In this document: one piece after another, positions 43,362-52,358 of the stretch
Position numbering within the stretch: the first letter of the stretch is position 1
Layout: every line of letters begins with the position of its first letter
NCBI RefSeq assembly: GCF_001042985.1
Contig: NZ_JYKY01000029.1
Location: 1-64,000, forward strand
DNA from: Pseudomonas lundensis
GTDB lineage: Bacteria > Pseudomonadota > Gammaproteobacteria > Pseudomonadales > Pseudomonadaceae
Direction of reading: 5' to 3'
DNA length: 64,000 nucleotides
Program-made: the position numbers and the translations under genes
The notes under the pieces: model-generated
Told to the model about the DNA's origin: nothing
Seen by the model: only the letters and a program-made list of their open reading frames with translations
Database searches by the model: none

Positions 43362-45249
43362 CACGGGCCGTAACCTCCGCCTTTGAAGGGCTGGCGTACT
43401 CAGGTTTGAGCTTGCCTTGTGCATCCAGCAACCAGGCATCCATGACCTTGCGCACGACCGGCGAAGCCACGCGGCTGCCCGCCTCACCGTTTTCAATCAT
43501 GACCGAGACCGCAATTTGCGGGTTGTCGGCCGGGGCGAAACCAACGAACAACGCGTGGTCGCGGTGGCGTTCCTGAACTTTGGAACGGTCATATTTTTCG
43601 CCCTGCTTGATCGCCACCACCTGCGCCGTACCACTTTTGCCAGCGATCAGGTATTGCGCCCCCACGCCCGCCACACGGGCTGTCCCGCGGGCGCCATGCA
43701 CCACTTGCTGCATGCCGTGGGTGACCTTGGCCCAGTTGGACGGGTCGCGCAGCACGATGTCCGGCATCGGGTTCGGATCAACGGGTGGCACACCCTCGAT
43801 GGTCTTGGCCAGGTGCGGACGGATCCATTTGCCTTTGCTGGCAATCAGCGCAGTCGCTTGCGCCAGTTGCAACGGCGTGGACTGCATGTAGCCCTGACCA
43901 ATCCCCAGAATCAGGGTTTCGCCCGGAAACCAGGCCTGCCGCCGCGTCGCCCGCTTCCACTCGCGGGACGGCATCAAGCCTGCGGACTCCTCGAACATGT
44001 CGAGCGAGACTTTCTGGCCGATGCCGAACTGGTTCATGTACGAGGACAGACGATCAATGCCCAGTTTGTGAGCCAGGTCATAAAAGTAAGTGTCGTTGGA
44101 ACGCATGATCGCCGTGTCCAAATCCACATAGCCATCACCGCTGCGGTTCCAGTTACGGTACTTGTGGTCGTAATTGGGCAGCATGTAGTAGCCGGGGTCG
44201 TAGACCCGCGATGAACCGGTGATCACGCCGCTGTCGAGCCCGGCAATCGCCACCGCGGGCTTGATGGTCGAGCCCGGCGGGTAAAGGCCGCGCAGAATGC
44301 GGTTGAACAGCGGGCGGTCGATCGAGTCGCGTAACTCGGCATACGCCTTGAAGCTGATGCCGGTGACAAACAGGTTGGGGTCGAAGCTCGGCTGACTGAC
44401 CATCGCCAGTACTTCGCCAGTATTCGGATTCAACGCCACCACTGCGCCACGGCGCCCGGCCAGCGCTTCTTCGGCGGCTTCCTGCAATTTGATGTCGAGG
44501 CTGAGCACGATGTCCTTGCCGGGGATCGGGTCCGTGCGCTTGAGCACACGCAACACCCGGCCACGGGCGTTGGTCTCGACTTCTTCGTAACCTACCTGAC
44601 CGTGCAGTTCAGCCTCATAGAAGCGTTCGATGCCGGTTTTACCGATGTGATGGGTGCCGCTGTAATTCACGGGGTCGAGGGTTTTAAGCTCTTTCTCGTT
44701 GATCCGTCCCATATAGCCCACCGAATGCGCAAAATGCGCGCCCTGCGGGTAGTGGCGCACCAGTTGCGCGACCACTTCAACCCCGGGCAGGCGGAACTGA
44801 TTCACGGCAATCCGGGCGATCTGTTCTTCGGTGAGCTCAAACAGAATGGGCACCGGTTCGAATGGCCGACGCCCCTGTCGCATGCGCTTTTCAAACAAGG
44901 CACGGTCTTCTGGCGTGAGCTGCAACACTTCGACGATCACATCGAGCACTTGCTGCCAGTCACCGGAACGTTCGCGGGTCATGCTCAGGCTGAAGCTGGG
45001 CCGGTTGTCCGCGATCACCACACCGTTGCGGTCGAAAATCAGGCCACGCGTCGGGGGAATGGGCTGCACGTGCACCCGGTTGTTTTCAGACAGGGTCGAG
45101 TGGTACTCGTACTGCACAACTTGCAGGTAGTACAGGCGCGCAATCAGCGCACAAATGAGCGCCACCACCACAATTGCGCCGACCACAACGCGGCTGCGCA
45201 CAAGGCGTGCGTCTTTCTCGTGGTCTTTGAGGCGAATTGGCTGAGACAT
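43354..45249 (-). CDS. mrdA: penicillin-binding protein 2 (elongasome transpeptidase)
   Basis: A 631-residue class B PBP crosslinking side-wall peptidoglycan. It has one N-terminal membrane anchor (about 20-45), a pedestal domain (about 60-230), and a transpeptidase domain with SxxK in PGSTIKPAVA, SxN in RSNDTYFYD and KSG in IAGKSGTAQV. Upstream rlmH stops 12 bases before its start. Counterpart of P. aeruginosa pbpA (PA4003). Confidence 0.97.
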   Translation of the reverse strand: MSQPIRLKDHEKDARLVRSRVVVGAIVVVALICALIARLYYLQVVQYEYHSTLSENNRVHVQPIPPTRGLIFDRNGVVIADNRPSFSLSMTRERSGDWQQVLDVIVEVLQLTPEDRALFEKRMRQGRRPFEPVPILFELTEEQIARIAVNQFRLPGVEVVAQLVRHYPQGAHFAHSVGYMGRINEKELKTLDPVNYSGTHHIGKTGIERFYEAELHGQVGYEEVETNARGRVLRVLKRTDPIPGKDIVLSLDIKLQEAAEEALAGRRGAVVALNPNTGEVLAMVSQPSFDPNLFVTGISFKAYAELRDSIDRPLFNRILRGLYPPGSTIKPAVAIAGLDSGVITGSSRVYDPGYYMLPNYDHKYRNWNRSGDGYVDLDTAIMRSNDTYFYDLAHKLGIDRLSSYMNQFGIGQKVSLDMFEESAGLMPSREWKRATRRQAWFPGETLILGIGQGYMQSTPLQLAQATALIASKGKWIRPHLAKTIEGVPPVDPNPMPDIVLRDPSNWAKVTHGMQQVVHGARGTARVAGVGAQYLIAGKSGTAQVVAIKQGEKYDRSKVQERHRDHALFVGFAPADNPQIAVSVMIENGEAGSRVASPVVRKVMDAWLLDAQGKLKPEYASPSKAEVTARDE

Positions 45250-45261
45250 TCGGGACGCTGA

Positions 45262-45729
45262 CTATTTGTGATAAGGGTGCCCGGACAAAACCGTCCAGGC
45301 GCGATACAACTGCTCACCAATCAGAATCCTTACCAACGGGTGCGGCAACGTCAACGGCGACAGCGACCAGCGCTGATCAGCCCGTGCACAGACTTCCGGC
45401 GCCAGCCCTTCAGGGCCGCCCACCATGAAGTTCACCGTGCGCGAGTCCAGGCGCCAGCGATCCAGCTCGACCGCCAGCTGCTCGGTACTCCAGGGTTTGC
45501 CATGCACTTCCAGCGTGACAATACGCTCACCCGGACCGACTTTGGCCAGCATGGCCTCGCCTTCCTGACGGATGAAGCGGGCCACGTCGGCATTTTTGCC
45601 GCGGGTGTTGAGCGGTATTTCCACCAGTTCAAGGGCCAGCTCGGATGGCAGACGCTTGGCATATTCATGCCAGCCTTCTTCCACCCATTTAGGCATACGC
45701 GAACCGACAGCGATCAAACGCAGGCGCAC
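45262..45729 (-). CDS. rlmH: 23S rRNA pseudouridine-1915 N3-methyltransferase
   Basis: A 155-residue SPOUT methyltransferase that methylates the pseudouridine at 1915 in helix 69 of 23S rRNA. Family motifs: MRLRLIAVGSRMPKWVEEGWHEYAKRLP, LEVHGKPWSTEQLA, FMVGGPEGL (SAM knot) and LSPLTLPHPLVRILIGEQLYRAW at the C-terminus. Nine bases separate it from rsfS. Confidence 0.97.
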   Translation of the reverse strand: MRLRLIAVGSRMPKWVEEGWHEYAKRLPSELALELVEIPLNTRGKNADVARFIRQEGEAMLAKVGPGERIVTLEVHGKPWSTEQLAVELDRWRLDSRTVNFMVGGPEGLAPEVCARADQRWSLSPLTLPHPLVRILIGEQLYRAWTVLSGHPYHK

Positions 45730-45738
45730 AGCTAACCC

Positions 45739-46233
45739 TTACTCTTGGTCTTTGTTGAGCTTGAGGAAATGCTCGTGGGTGTTTTCCGGGCTGTGGTGAG
45801 CAGCGCTGCCTGCACGGCTTTGCTCAGCACCGGCCCACAGACGCTCCAGGTCGTAGAACTGACGCGCACTGGCGGTCATCATGTGAACGATCACGTCGTC
45901 CATGTCCAGCAGAACCCAGTCGCTGTCGCCCTTGCCTTCTTCGCCCAACGGCTTGACGCCCAGCGCTTTGACCGCTTCGCGGACCTTGTCCAGCATCGCA
46001 CCGATTTGACGGTTCGAAGTACCGGTGGCGATGATCATGAAGTCAGTGATGCTGTGCTTGTCGCGCACGTCGATGACTTGAATGTCCTGGGCCTTGACGT
46101 CTTCCAGGGCAGTCACCGCCACCTTGACCAGCTCTTCGCCTTTCAGGATTTCGGTCGGTTGGGCTTTTTCCGGCAGAGGGGCGCTCTTGAACGTGCCTTT
46201 GCGCTTAACTTTGCTTACATCTTTGTTGGTCAT
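45739..46233 (-). CDS. rsfS: ribosomal silencing factor RsfS
   Basis: A 164-residue protein that binds uL14 on the 50S subunit and blocks subunit joining during starvation. The RsfS core (about 35-135) contains KAQDIQVIDVRDKHSITDFMIIATGTSNRQ and GDSDWVLLDMDDVIVHMM. There are extra tails on both sides compared with E. coli RsfS (105 residues): a basic N-terminus and a polar C-terminus ending LNKDQE. Confidence 0.95.
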   Translation of the reverse strand: MTNKDVSKVKRKGTFKSAPLPEKAQPTEILKGEELVKVAVTALEDVKAQDIQVIDVRDKHSITDFMIIATGTSNRQIGAMLDKVREAVKALGVKPLGEEGKGDSDWVLLDMDDVIVHMMTASARQFYDLERLWAGAEQSRAGSAAHHSPENTHEHFLKLNKDQE

Positions 46234-46304
46234 ATAAAACTCGTTTTGCTCGTATGTTCGGGTGTTTCAATACACGTTGTTATCGCGCCTTGAAACACGC
46301 CTTT

Positions 46305-46961
46305 TCAGTTCGACGCACGGTACAGTCCGTGCGCATCGATGTAGGCCAGGACCGCGTCGGGCACCAGGAAACGTACCGACTTACCGCTGGCCAGCAGTTG
46401 ACGGATCTGGGTGGCGGAAACCGCGAGCGGTGTCTGCCAGACGAATGCAATCTGTCCGCTCGACCCTTTCAGGGCCAGCGGGTCGCTTACCGAGCGCGCT
46501 GCCAGCAGGTTGCGCAAGGCATCCGGCGGTTCGCTGTCGGCATCCGGGCGCTGTAGCACCAGGATATGGCAATGCTGGAGCAACTCTTCCCAGCGGTGCC
46601 ATGTAGGCAGGCCGCAAAACGCGTCCCAACCCAGCAATAAAAACAACTGGTCCTGCGCGGCCAGCTCGGCCCGCATCAGTTCCAGGGTGTCGATGGTGTA
46701 GGACGGTTTGTCCCGTTGCAGTTCCCGGGCGTCCACCACCAGCGTAGCCACACCTTCGACGGCGCACTCGACCATCGCCAGACGGTCGTGAGCAGACACG
46801 TGCGGCGTGTCACGGTGAGGCGGCCTGGCATTGGGCGTCAGACGCAGCTCGTCGAGCCCCATCATCTCTGCCACTTCCAGCCCGCCGCGCAAATGCCCGA
46901 TGTGCACCGGATCGAAGGTTCCACCCAACACACCTATGCGCCGGGGTAACGCGTCGTTCAT
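46305..46961 (-). CDS. nadD: nicotinate-mononucleotide adenylyltransferase
   Basis: A 218-residue nucleotidyltransferase making NaAD for NAD synthesis. The N-terminal GVLGGTFDPVHIGHLRG has the nucleotide-binding HxGH, and the C-terminal signature is AVSATQIRQLLASGKSVRFLVPDAVLAYI (ISxTxIR variant). The ATG at 46961 gives the family N-terminus. Lies between proA and rsfS in the same direction. Confidence 0.96.
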   Translation of the reverse strand: MNDALPRRIGVLGGTFDPVHIGHLRGGLEVAEMMGLDELRLTPNARPPHRDTPHVSAHDRLAMVECAVEGVATLVVDARELQRDKPSYTIDTLELMRAELAAQDQLFLLLGWDAFCGLPTWHRWEELLQHCHILVLQRPDADSEPPDALRNLLAARSVSDPLALKGSSGQIAFVWQTPLAVSATQIRQLLASGKSVRFLVPDAVLAYIDAHGLYRASN

Positions 46962-46995
46962 CGGTGCCTCCACTGCCGCTTCAAGGTCGATCAAG

Positions 46996-48267
46996 TCAGA
47001 CCGGCTCCTGACCGCGCAGCTGTCCGTCACCGACCACAATGTACTTCTCGCAGGTCAGACCTTCGAGACCCACCGGACCGCGGGCGTGCAGCTTATCAGT
47101 AGAAATGCCAATCTCCGCACCCAATCCGTATTCAAATCCATCGGCGAAGCAGGTCGGGGTGTTGAGCATGACCGAACTGGAGTCCACTTCGGCCATGAAA
47201 CGCCGGGCGTCGCCCTGATGTTCGGTGACAATCGAGTCGGTGTGATGGGAGCCGTAGTGATTGATGTGCTCAATGGCCGCGTCCAGCCCGTCGACAATAC
47301 GGATCGACAGAATCGCGTCCAGGTATTCGGTGTGCCAGTCGTCTTCAGTGGCCGGTACCACATCGATCAGCGCTTGAGTACGCTCACACCCGCGCAACTC
47401 GACACCCTTGGCGCGGAACTCCTCGGCCATGGCAGGCAAAAAAACTGCCGCGACGGCCTGATCCACCAGCAACGTTTCCATCGCCCCGCAAATACCGTAG
47501 CGATAGGTCTTGGCGTTGAACGCAATGCGCCGGGCCTTGGGCAGGTCGGCATGAGCACTGACGTACACATGGCAAATGCCGTCCAGGTGCTTGATCACCG
47601 GCACCCGCGCATCACGGCTGACACGTTCGATCAAGCCTTTGCCGCCACGGGGGACGATCACGTCCACGTATTCGGGCATGGTAATCAACGCGCCGACAGC
47701 CGCGCGGTCGGTCACTTCAACCACTTGCACCACCGCCGGCGGCAGCCCGGCCTCGGCCAGACCTCGCTGGATACAGGCGGCAATCGCCCGATTGGAGTGA
47801 ATGGCTTCGGAGCCTCCGCGCAAAATGGTGGCATTGCCGGACTTCAGGCACAGGCTCGCGGCGTCGATGGTCACGTTGGGACGCGACTCATAGATGATGC
47901 CAACCACGCCCAGCGGCACGCGCATCTTGCCCACCTGGATTCCCGAAGGGCGGTAGCTCATGTCACGAATGGCGCCGACCGGGTCCGGCAGGCTGGCCAC
48001 CTGACGCAGACCGACGATCATGCCGTCAATGCGCGCCGGGGTCAGGGCCAGACGCTCCAGCATGGCGGGCTCAAGACCATTGGCCCGGCCCGCCGCCAGA
48101 TCCTGCTCATTGGCGGCGGTGAGTTCCGGTCGCGCAGCGTCCAATGCAGCGGCAGCCGCCAGCAAGGCACGGTTTTTTTGCCCGGTGCTGGCACGGCCAA
48201 TCACACGGGAAGCTTCACGGGCAGCGCGACCCAAACGGGTCATGTAGTCAAGAACGGACTCAGTCAT
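46996..48267 (-). CDS. proA: gamma-glutamyl phosphate reductase
   Basis: A 423-residue aldehyde-dehydrogenase-superfamily enzyme, second step of proline synthesis. Motifs: VPLGVVGIIYESRPNVTIDAASLCLKSGNATILRGGSEA, the catalytic Cys in YGICGAMETLLVD and EYLDAILSIRIVD near the C-terminus. First gene of the long minus-strand series continuing with nadD and rsfS. Confidence 0.97.
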   Translation of the reverse strand: MTESVLDYMTRLGRAAREASRVIGRASTGQKNRALLAAAAALDAARPELTAANEQDLAAGRANGLEPAMLERLALTPARIDGMIVGLRQVASLPDPVGAIRDMSYRPSGIQVGKMRVPLGVVGIIYESRPNVTIDAASLCLKSGNATILRGGSEAIHSNRAIAACIQRGLAEAGLPPAVVQVVEVTDRAAVGALITMPEYVDVIVPRGGKGLIERVSRDARVPVIKHLDGICHVYVSAHADLPKARRIAFNAKTYRYGICGAMETLLVDQAVAAVFLPAMAEEFRAKGVELRGCERTQALIDVVPATEDDWHTEYLDAILSIRIVDGLDAAIEHINHYGSHHTDSIVTEHQGDARRFMAEVDSSSVMLNTPTCFADGFEYGLGAEIGISTDKLHARGPVGLEGLTCEKYIVVGDGQLRGQEPV

Positions 48268-48444
48268 GGTCTCAATGGTCTTGGCAGAGAGGAAAGCGGC
48301 CGATTATAGCGGTCAAGCCGCCTCACGCACAGCGGTGGCAGGCGGATGGTCGAAATGGACTGCAAATACACAGCGTTCAGCGCGGATTAAGCAGGTCTTG
48401 CTATGATCTGCGCCCTTTGCGCCACTGATGTGATAGCCCTGAAG

Positions 48445-49113
48445 ATGCCTACGATGCTGCCGGATGCCTTTTTCGACCGTGATGCCCAACGCGTTGCCCG
48501 CGAACTATTGGGCAAAGTCATTCGTCACCGGGTTAACGACCTGTGGCTCAGTGCGCGGATTATCGAAACCGAAGCCTATTACTGCGTCGACAAAGGCAGT
48601 CACGCCTCACTGGGTTACACCGAAAAGCGCAAGGCGCTGTTTCTCGATGGCGGGCACATTTATATGTACTACGCTCGCGGCGGCGACTCGTTGAACTTCA
48701 GCGCCCACGGCCCGGGCAATGCCGTCCTGATCAAATCGGCCTACCCGTGGGTCGACGAGCTGTCCGGCCCGCACAGCATGGCGCTCATGCAGCGCAACAA
48801 TCCCGACACGCAGGGCCGCCCGCGACCCGAGCGCAAGCTCTGCGCCGGGCAAACATTGCTGTGCAAGGCGCTGGGGCTGAAAGTGCCTGAATGGGATGCA
48901 AAATGTTTCGACCCCGAACGTTTACGGGTCGATGACGTCGCACAACAACCCTCGCAGGTGATTCAAACCACACGCCTGGGCATCCCCCACGGGCGCGATG
49001 AACACCTGATGTACCGCTTTGTCGACGCTGACTACGCTGCGTATTGCACGCGTAACCCGCTGCGACGCGGCCAGGTTGAAGGCAAGGACTACGTGATCCT
49101 GGATCACCCGTGA
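48445..49113 (+). CDS. AAG-type DNA-3-methyladenine glycosylase
   Basis: A 222-residue member of the mammalian AAG/MPG glycosylase family, which excises alkylated purines in base-excision repair. The active-site run IIETEAYYC contains the catalytic Glu and intercalating-region Tyr; RKALFLDGGHIYMYYARGGDSLNFS and RGQVEGKDYVILDH complete the fold. ATG 48445 is preferred; an ATG three codons later is the alternative. Divergent from proA. Confidence 0.92.
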   Translation: MPTMLPDAFFDRDAQRVARELLGKVIRHRVNDLWLSARIIETEAYYCVDKGSHASLGYTEKRKALFLDGGHIYMYYARGGDSLNFSAHGPGNAVLIKSAYPWVDELSGPHSMALMQRNNPDTQGRPRPERKLCAGQTLLCKALGLKVPEWDAKCFDPERLRVDDVAQQPSQVIQTTRLGIPHGRDEHLMYRFVDADYAAYCTRNPLRRGQVEGKDYVILDHP

Positions 49114-49161
49114 TTGCCACTGCCCGAACGATTTAACCGACGATCAAAAGGAAATTGAAAC

Positions 49162-50478
49162 ATGGGCCCATGGCTCGATAGCGTAACTGGCTGGCTGACA
49201 GCCAACCCGCAGTGGCTGGGCCTTGCGGTGTTTATTGTGGCGTGCGTTGAATGCCTGGCCATTGCCGGGATTATTGTGCCGGGCACCGTGCTGCTGTTTG
49301 CAATCGCCGTCATGGCGGGCAGCGGTGCCTTGTCATTGGGCGAAACCTTGCTGCTGGGGTTTCTCGGCGGACTGCTCGGGGATGTCGTGTCTTATGCGCT
49401 GGGCAGACGCTTTCATCAAAACATTCGGCGCTTGCCTTTATTGCGCACCCACCCCGAGTGGATGAACGGCGCCGAAAGTTACTTCCACAAGTACGGCATC
49501 GTCAGCCTGCTTGTGGGGCGTTTCATCGGCCCGCTACGGCCCATGCTGCCCATGGTCGCAGGGATGTGCGACATGCCCGTCCCGCGCTTTATCGGGGTCA
49601 GCCTGCTGGCCGGCATCGGCTGGTCGGTGGCGTACCTGCTGCCTGGTTGGGCGACCGGCGCCGCGATCCGCTTGCCATTACCTGAAGGCTTCTGGCCCCA
49701 AGCGGCGATTGTCGCGGTCGGGCTGGCGGGGTTGCTGGGGCTGAGCATCAACGCCAGCATTCGGCGCCAATCCAAAGCAACCTTGCTGATCGGCGCCCTG
49801 AGCCTGGTGCTGCTGCTGGCGGTGTTCATCGGCTACCCATACATGACGGCTCTGGATCAGGGCATTTCTGCACTGGTGCAAGAGCATCGCAGCAGCGCCA
49901 TGGACATGGCCGCCGTGCTGGTGACGCAGATCGGCAACTTCCGCACCCAGTTTCTGGCGGCGGCGCTGGTGTGCATCATCCTGCTGCTGACCCGGCAATG
50001 GCGCGCGATGATTTTTTTCGGCGGGGTGACGCTGTTCACTGCGCTGGCCAACACTTTCACCAAGCTGTTCTTCGCCAGGGTGCGCCCTGACGTGTTGGTG
50101 GATCCGCTGACCAGTTACAGCATGCCCAGCGGCCATAGCTCCGGCGCGTTTGCGTTCTTTGTCGCGCTGGCAATTCTGGCCGGGCGCGAGCAACCTCAGC
50201 GCATGCGCATCACGTGGGTGCTACTGGGCTGCCTGCTGGCGATCACGGTCGCCATGTCGCGGGTGTACCTCGGCGCTCACTGGCCAACTGACATCATGGC
50301 GGGCGCGCTACTGGCGATCACGGTCAATGCGTTTGGACTGGCGCTGTGCCAACGCTTCATGCCGCTGAGCCCCGTCCCGCAGAAAGTCTGGTGGCTGATT
50401 TTGCCCGCCAGCACGGCGCTGTATGGCTTTTTCATGCTGGCGCACATGTCCAAAGAGCTGCTGCGCTACGCGTACTAA
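49162..50478 (+). CDS. DedA-PAP2 fusion membrane protein
   Basis: A 438-residue integral membrane protein with two domains. The N-terminal DedA/SNARE-associated domain (about 20-180) has the conserved GRFIGPLRPMLPMVAGMCDMP and the GDVVSYALGR segment. A C-terminal PAP2 lipid-phosphatase domain (about 230-400) contains KLFFARVRPD, PSGHSSGAFAF and SRVYLGAHWPTDI, the three phosphatase motifs complete. It is probably involved in undecaprenyl or phospholipid turnover: DedA proteins act as lipid flippases and PAP2 enzymes dephosphorylate lipid pyrophosphates. Confidence 0.92.
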   Translation: MGPWLDSVTGWLTANPQWLGLAVFIVACVECLAIAGIIVPGTVLLFAIAVMAGSGALSLGETLLLGFLGGLLGDVVSYALGRRFHQNIRRLPLLRTHPEWMNGAESYFHKYGIVSLLVGRFIGPLRPMLPMVAGMCDMPVPRFIGVSLLAGIGWSVAYLLPGWATGAAIRLPLPEGFWPQAAIVAVGLAGLLGLSINASIRRQSKATLLIGALSLVLLLAVFIGYPYMTALDQGISALVQEHRSSAMDMAAVLVTQIGNFRTQFLAAALVCIILLLTRQWRAMIFFGGVTLFTALANTFTKLFFARVRPDVLVDPLTSYSMPSGHSSGAFAFFVALAILAGREQPQRMRITWVLLGCLLAITVAMSRVYLGAHWPTDIMAGALLAITVNAFGLALCQRFMPLSPVPQKVWWLILPASTALYGFFMLAHMSKELLRYAY

Positions 50479-50499
50479 CACCGCCGCGTGGGGCGAGGA

Positions 50500-51102
50500 T
50501 CAATTGAGGGTTTCGCCCTGAGAATCGCCCTGCATTTCGTCCAGCAGCACCTGAATGCCATCCAGACGCTGCTGCGGGTCATCGACTTGCAGCAGTTGTA
50601 ACTTGTCCTCCTCGGCAAAAGGCAGCAAATAGGCCAGTTGATTGGCCAGCGACTGCTGCCCCTCGACTTCGGTGTTCATGTTCAGGGCCGCCACCATCGG
50701 GTGCTCGGCCAGCGCCTTGAGCAGCGCCAGCAAATCCTGATCTTCCTCTTCAAGCGGTTGCTCGGGGATTTCGTCCAGCCACTCAACCTCCGCTACCAGC
50801 AACTGGTCACGCTGGCGTTCTGCACTCAGCACCCCAAAGCGTCGTCCGCCTTCGACCCGTATGCCCAACAGGCCATTCTCCTGTTGCTGAAAGTCGCGGA
50901 TCAGCGCTTCACACCCGATCGGCGCAATGTCGTCGGGGGCGTCGCCCACTTCACTGCCCTCCAGAATGCACACCACCCCAAAACCGGTGCCCTGCTTCAT
51001 GCAGCGGGCAATCATGTCGAGGTATCGCGCCTCAAAAATTTGCAGATCCAGTACACAACCGGGAAAGAGCACAGTCTTGAGAGGAAACAACGGCAATGTC
51101 AT
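50500..51102 (-). CDS. stand-alone LON substrate-binding domain protein
   Basis: A 200-residue protein consisting of the Lon N-terminal (PF02190-like) domain only: LPLFPLKTVLFPGCVLDLQIFEARYLDMIARCMKQGTGFGVV. No ATPase or protease part is present. The Glu-rich second half is mostly helical. Start 51102 matches the family; 10 bases separate it from the lrgB stop, suggesting an lrgA-lrgB-lon-domain unit. Substrate or partner unknown. Confidence 0.88.
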   Translation of the reverse strand: MTLPLFPLKTVLFPGCVLDLQIFEARYLDMIARCMKQGTGFGVVCILEGSEVGDAPDDIAPIGCEALIRDFQQQENGLLGIRVEGGRRFGVLSAERQRDQLLVAEVEWLDEIPEQPLEEEDQDLLALLKALAEHPMVAALNMNTEVEGQQSLANQLAYLLPFAEEDKLQLLQVDDPQQRLDGIQVLLDEMQGDSQGETLN

Positions 51103-51112
51103 GTCTACGTCC

Positions 51113-51829
51113 TTACACCACAAGGCTGACGGCCAGCGGTAAAAAGACCGCCGTGCCCACACCCATTAAACTCATCGCCAACGCCGCAAAAGCGCCGCAC
51201 TCTTCGCCTTCCTGCAAGGCCACTGAGGTCCCGACTGCGTGAGCCGTCATGCCCAGCGCCATGCCCCGCGCTTCGGCACTGTGAACCTGCAACAGGCTCA
51301 GCAGGCCCGGCCCGACAATCGCACCAATGACCCCGGTAATCAGCACAAACACGGCCGCCAACGCGGCGACACCGCCGATTTGTTCAGCCACCAGCATGGC
51401 AATCGGCGAGGTCACCGACTTGGGCGCCAGGGTCATCAGCACCATGTGCTCAGTGCCGAACCACCAACCCAGCAACACCACCAGGCCGGTCGCAAACACG
51501 CCCCCAATCACCAGCGTAGTAAAGATGGGCCAGAACAGTTGGCGGATTCTTCGCAAATTCAGGTACAGCGGCACGGCCAGCGCCACCGTGGCGGGGCCCA
51601 ACAGGATGCTCAGGATGTCGGTGCTTTTGCGGTACTCGTCGTAGCTCAGGCCGCAACTGAGCAGCACGCCGATCACCAGCAGCATCGAGGCCAAAACCGG
51701 TTGCAGGAAAATCCAGCGGGTTTTTTCGAACGCCGCCAGCACCAGTTGGTAAGCGCCCAGGGTGATGCCAATGCCGAACAGCGGATGGTGGATCACGGCT
51801 TGCCAGGCGCCTTGCCATTCCAGGGTCAT
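51113..51829 (-). CDS. lrgB: LrgB-like membrane protein
   Basis: A 238-residue polytopic membrane protein (about seven helices) of the LrgB/CidB family; FWPIFTTLVIGGVFATG, LAPKSVTSPIAMLVAEQIGG and AEARGMALGMTAHAVGTS are family stretches. ATGA overlap with lrgA. Together the pair form a holin/antiholin-like or metabolite-export system (glycolate or pyruvate in other bacteria). Confidence 0.92.
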   Translation of the reverse strand: MTLEWQGAWQAVIHHPLFGIGITLGAYQLVLAAFEKTRWIFLQPVLASMLLVIGVLLSCGLSYDEYRKSTDILSILLGPATVALAVPLYLNLRRIRQLFWPIFTTLVIGGVFATGLVVLLGWWFGTEHMVLMTLAPKSVTSPIAMLVAEQIGGVAALAAVFVLITGVIGAIVGPGLLSLLQVHSAEARGMALGMTAHAVGTSVALQEGEECGAFAALAMSLMGVGTAVFLPLAVSLVV

Positions 51830-52188
51830 GGCCGTTCCTCCGCAGACTGATGACGCTTGAGCAAGCGCTGCATCAGCACGCCCACGAACGCCATCGACAA
51901 CAGCAGCGACAGCACCAGCGCGCCGACAATCGCCCAAAAATCGGCGGCGATGTCACTGGCGTAGACCATCACCCCCACGGCGGGCGGCACCAGCAACAAC
52001 GGCAGGTAGCGCAACAGACCGCTGGCCGCCTGGCTCAAGGGCTCGCCAACCTGGCCGCGCACGATCAGGAAGGCCAACAGCAGCAACAACCCGATGATCG
52101 GGCCGGGCAACACAGGGATGAACAAATGATTGAGGGCAGTGCCGAGCAATTGAAACAGCACCAGCCAGGTCAGGCCGCGTAACAACAT
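51826..52188 (-). CDS. lrgA: LrgA/CidA holin-like membrane protein
   Basis: A 120-residue protein with four predicted transmembrane helices; PGPIIGLLLLLAFL and YLPLLLVPPAVGVMVY are the LrgA/CidA family motifs. ATG 52188 follows GAGACGAGAG. Overlaps lrgB by 4 bases. Divergent from the MORN/caspase-like gene across 170 bases. Confidence 0.92.
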   Translation of the reverse strand: MLLRGLTWLVLFQLLGTALNHLFIPVLPGPIIGLLLLLAFLIVRGQVGEPLSQAASGLLRYLPLLLVPPAVGVMVYASDIAADFWAIVGALVLSLLLSMAFVGVLMQRLLKRHQSAEERP

Positions 52189-52358
52189 CTCTCGTCTCCA
52201 GCGATCTTTTTTGCGCAGCATTATAAGCACGCTCAACACGCACTGGCTTGGCTAAAGGCAAGAGCGGCGCGTGAATATCTCAGGATGTTTCATGTCGCCC
52301 TATAGAGCGGCTTCCATTGCTGCGGCATACTCGGTGGCCTAACTTTCCGGATCCTGCC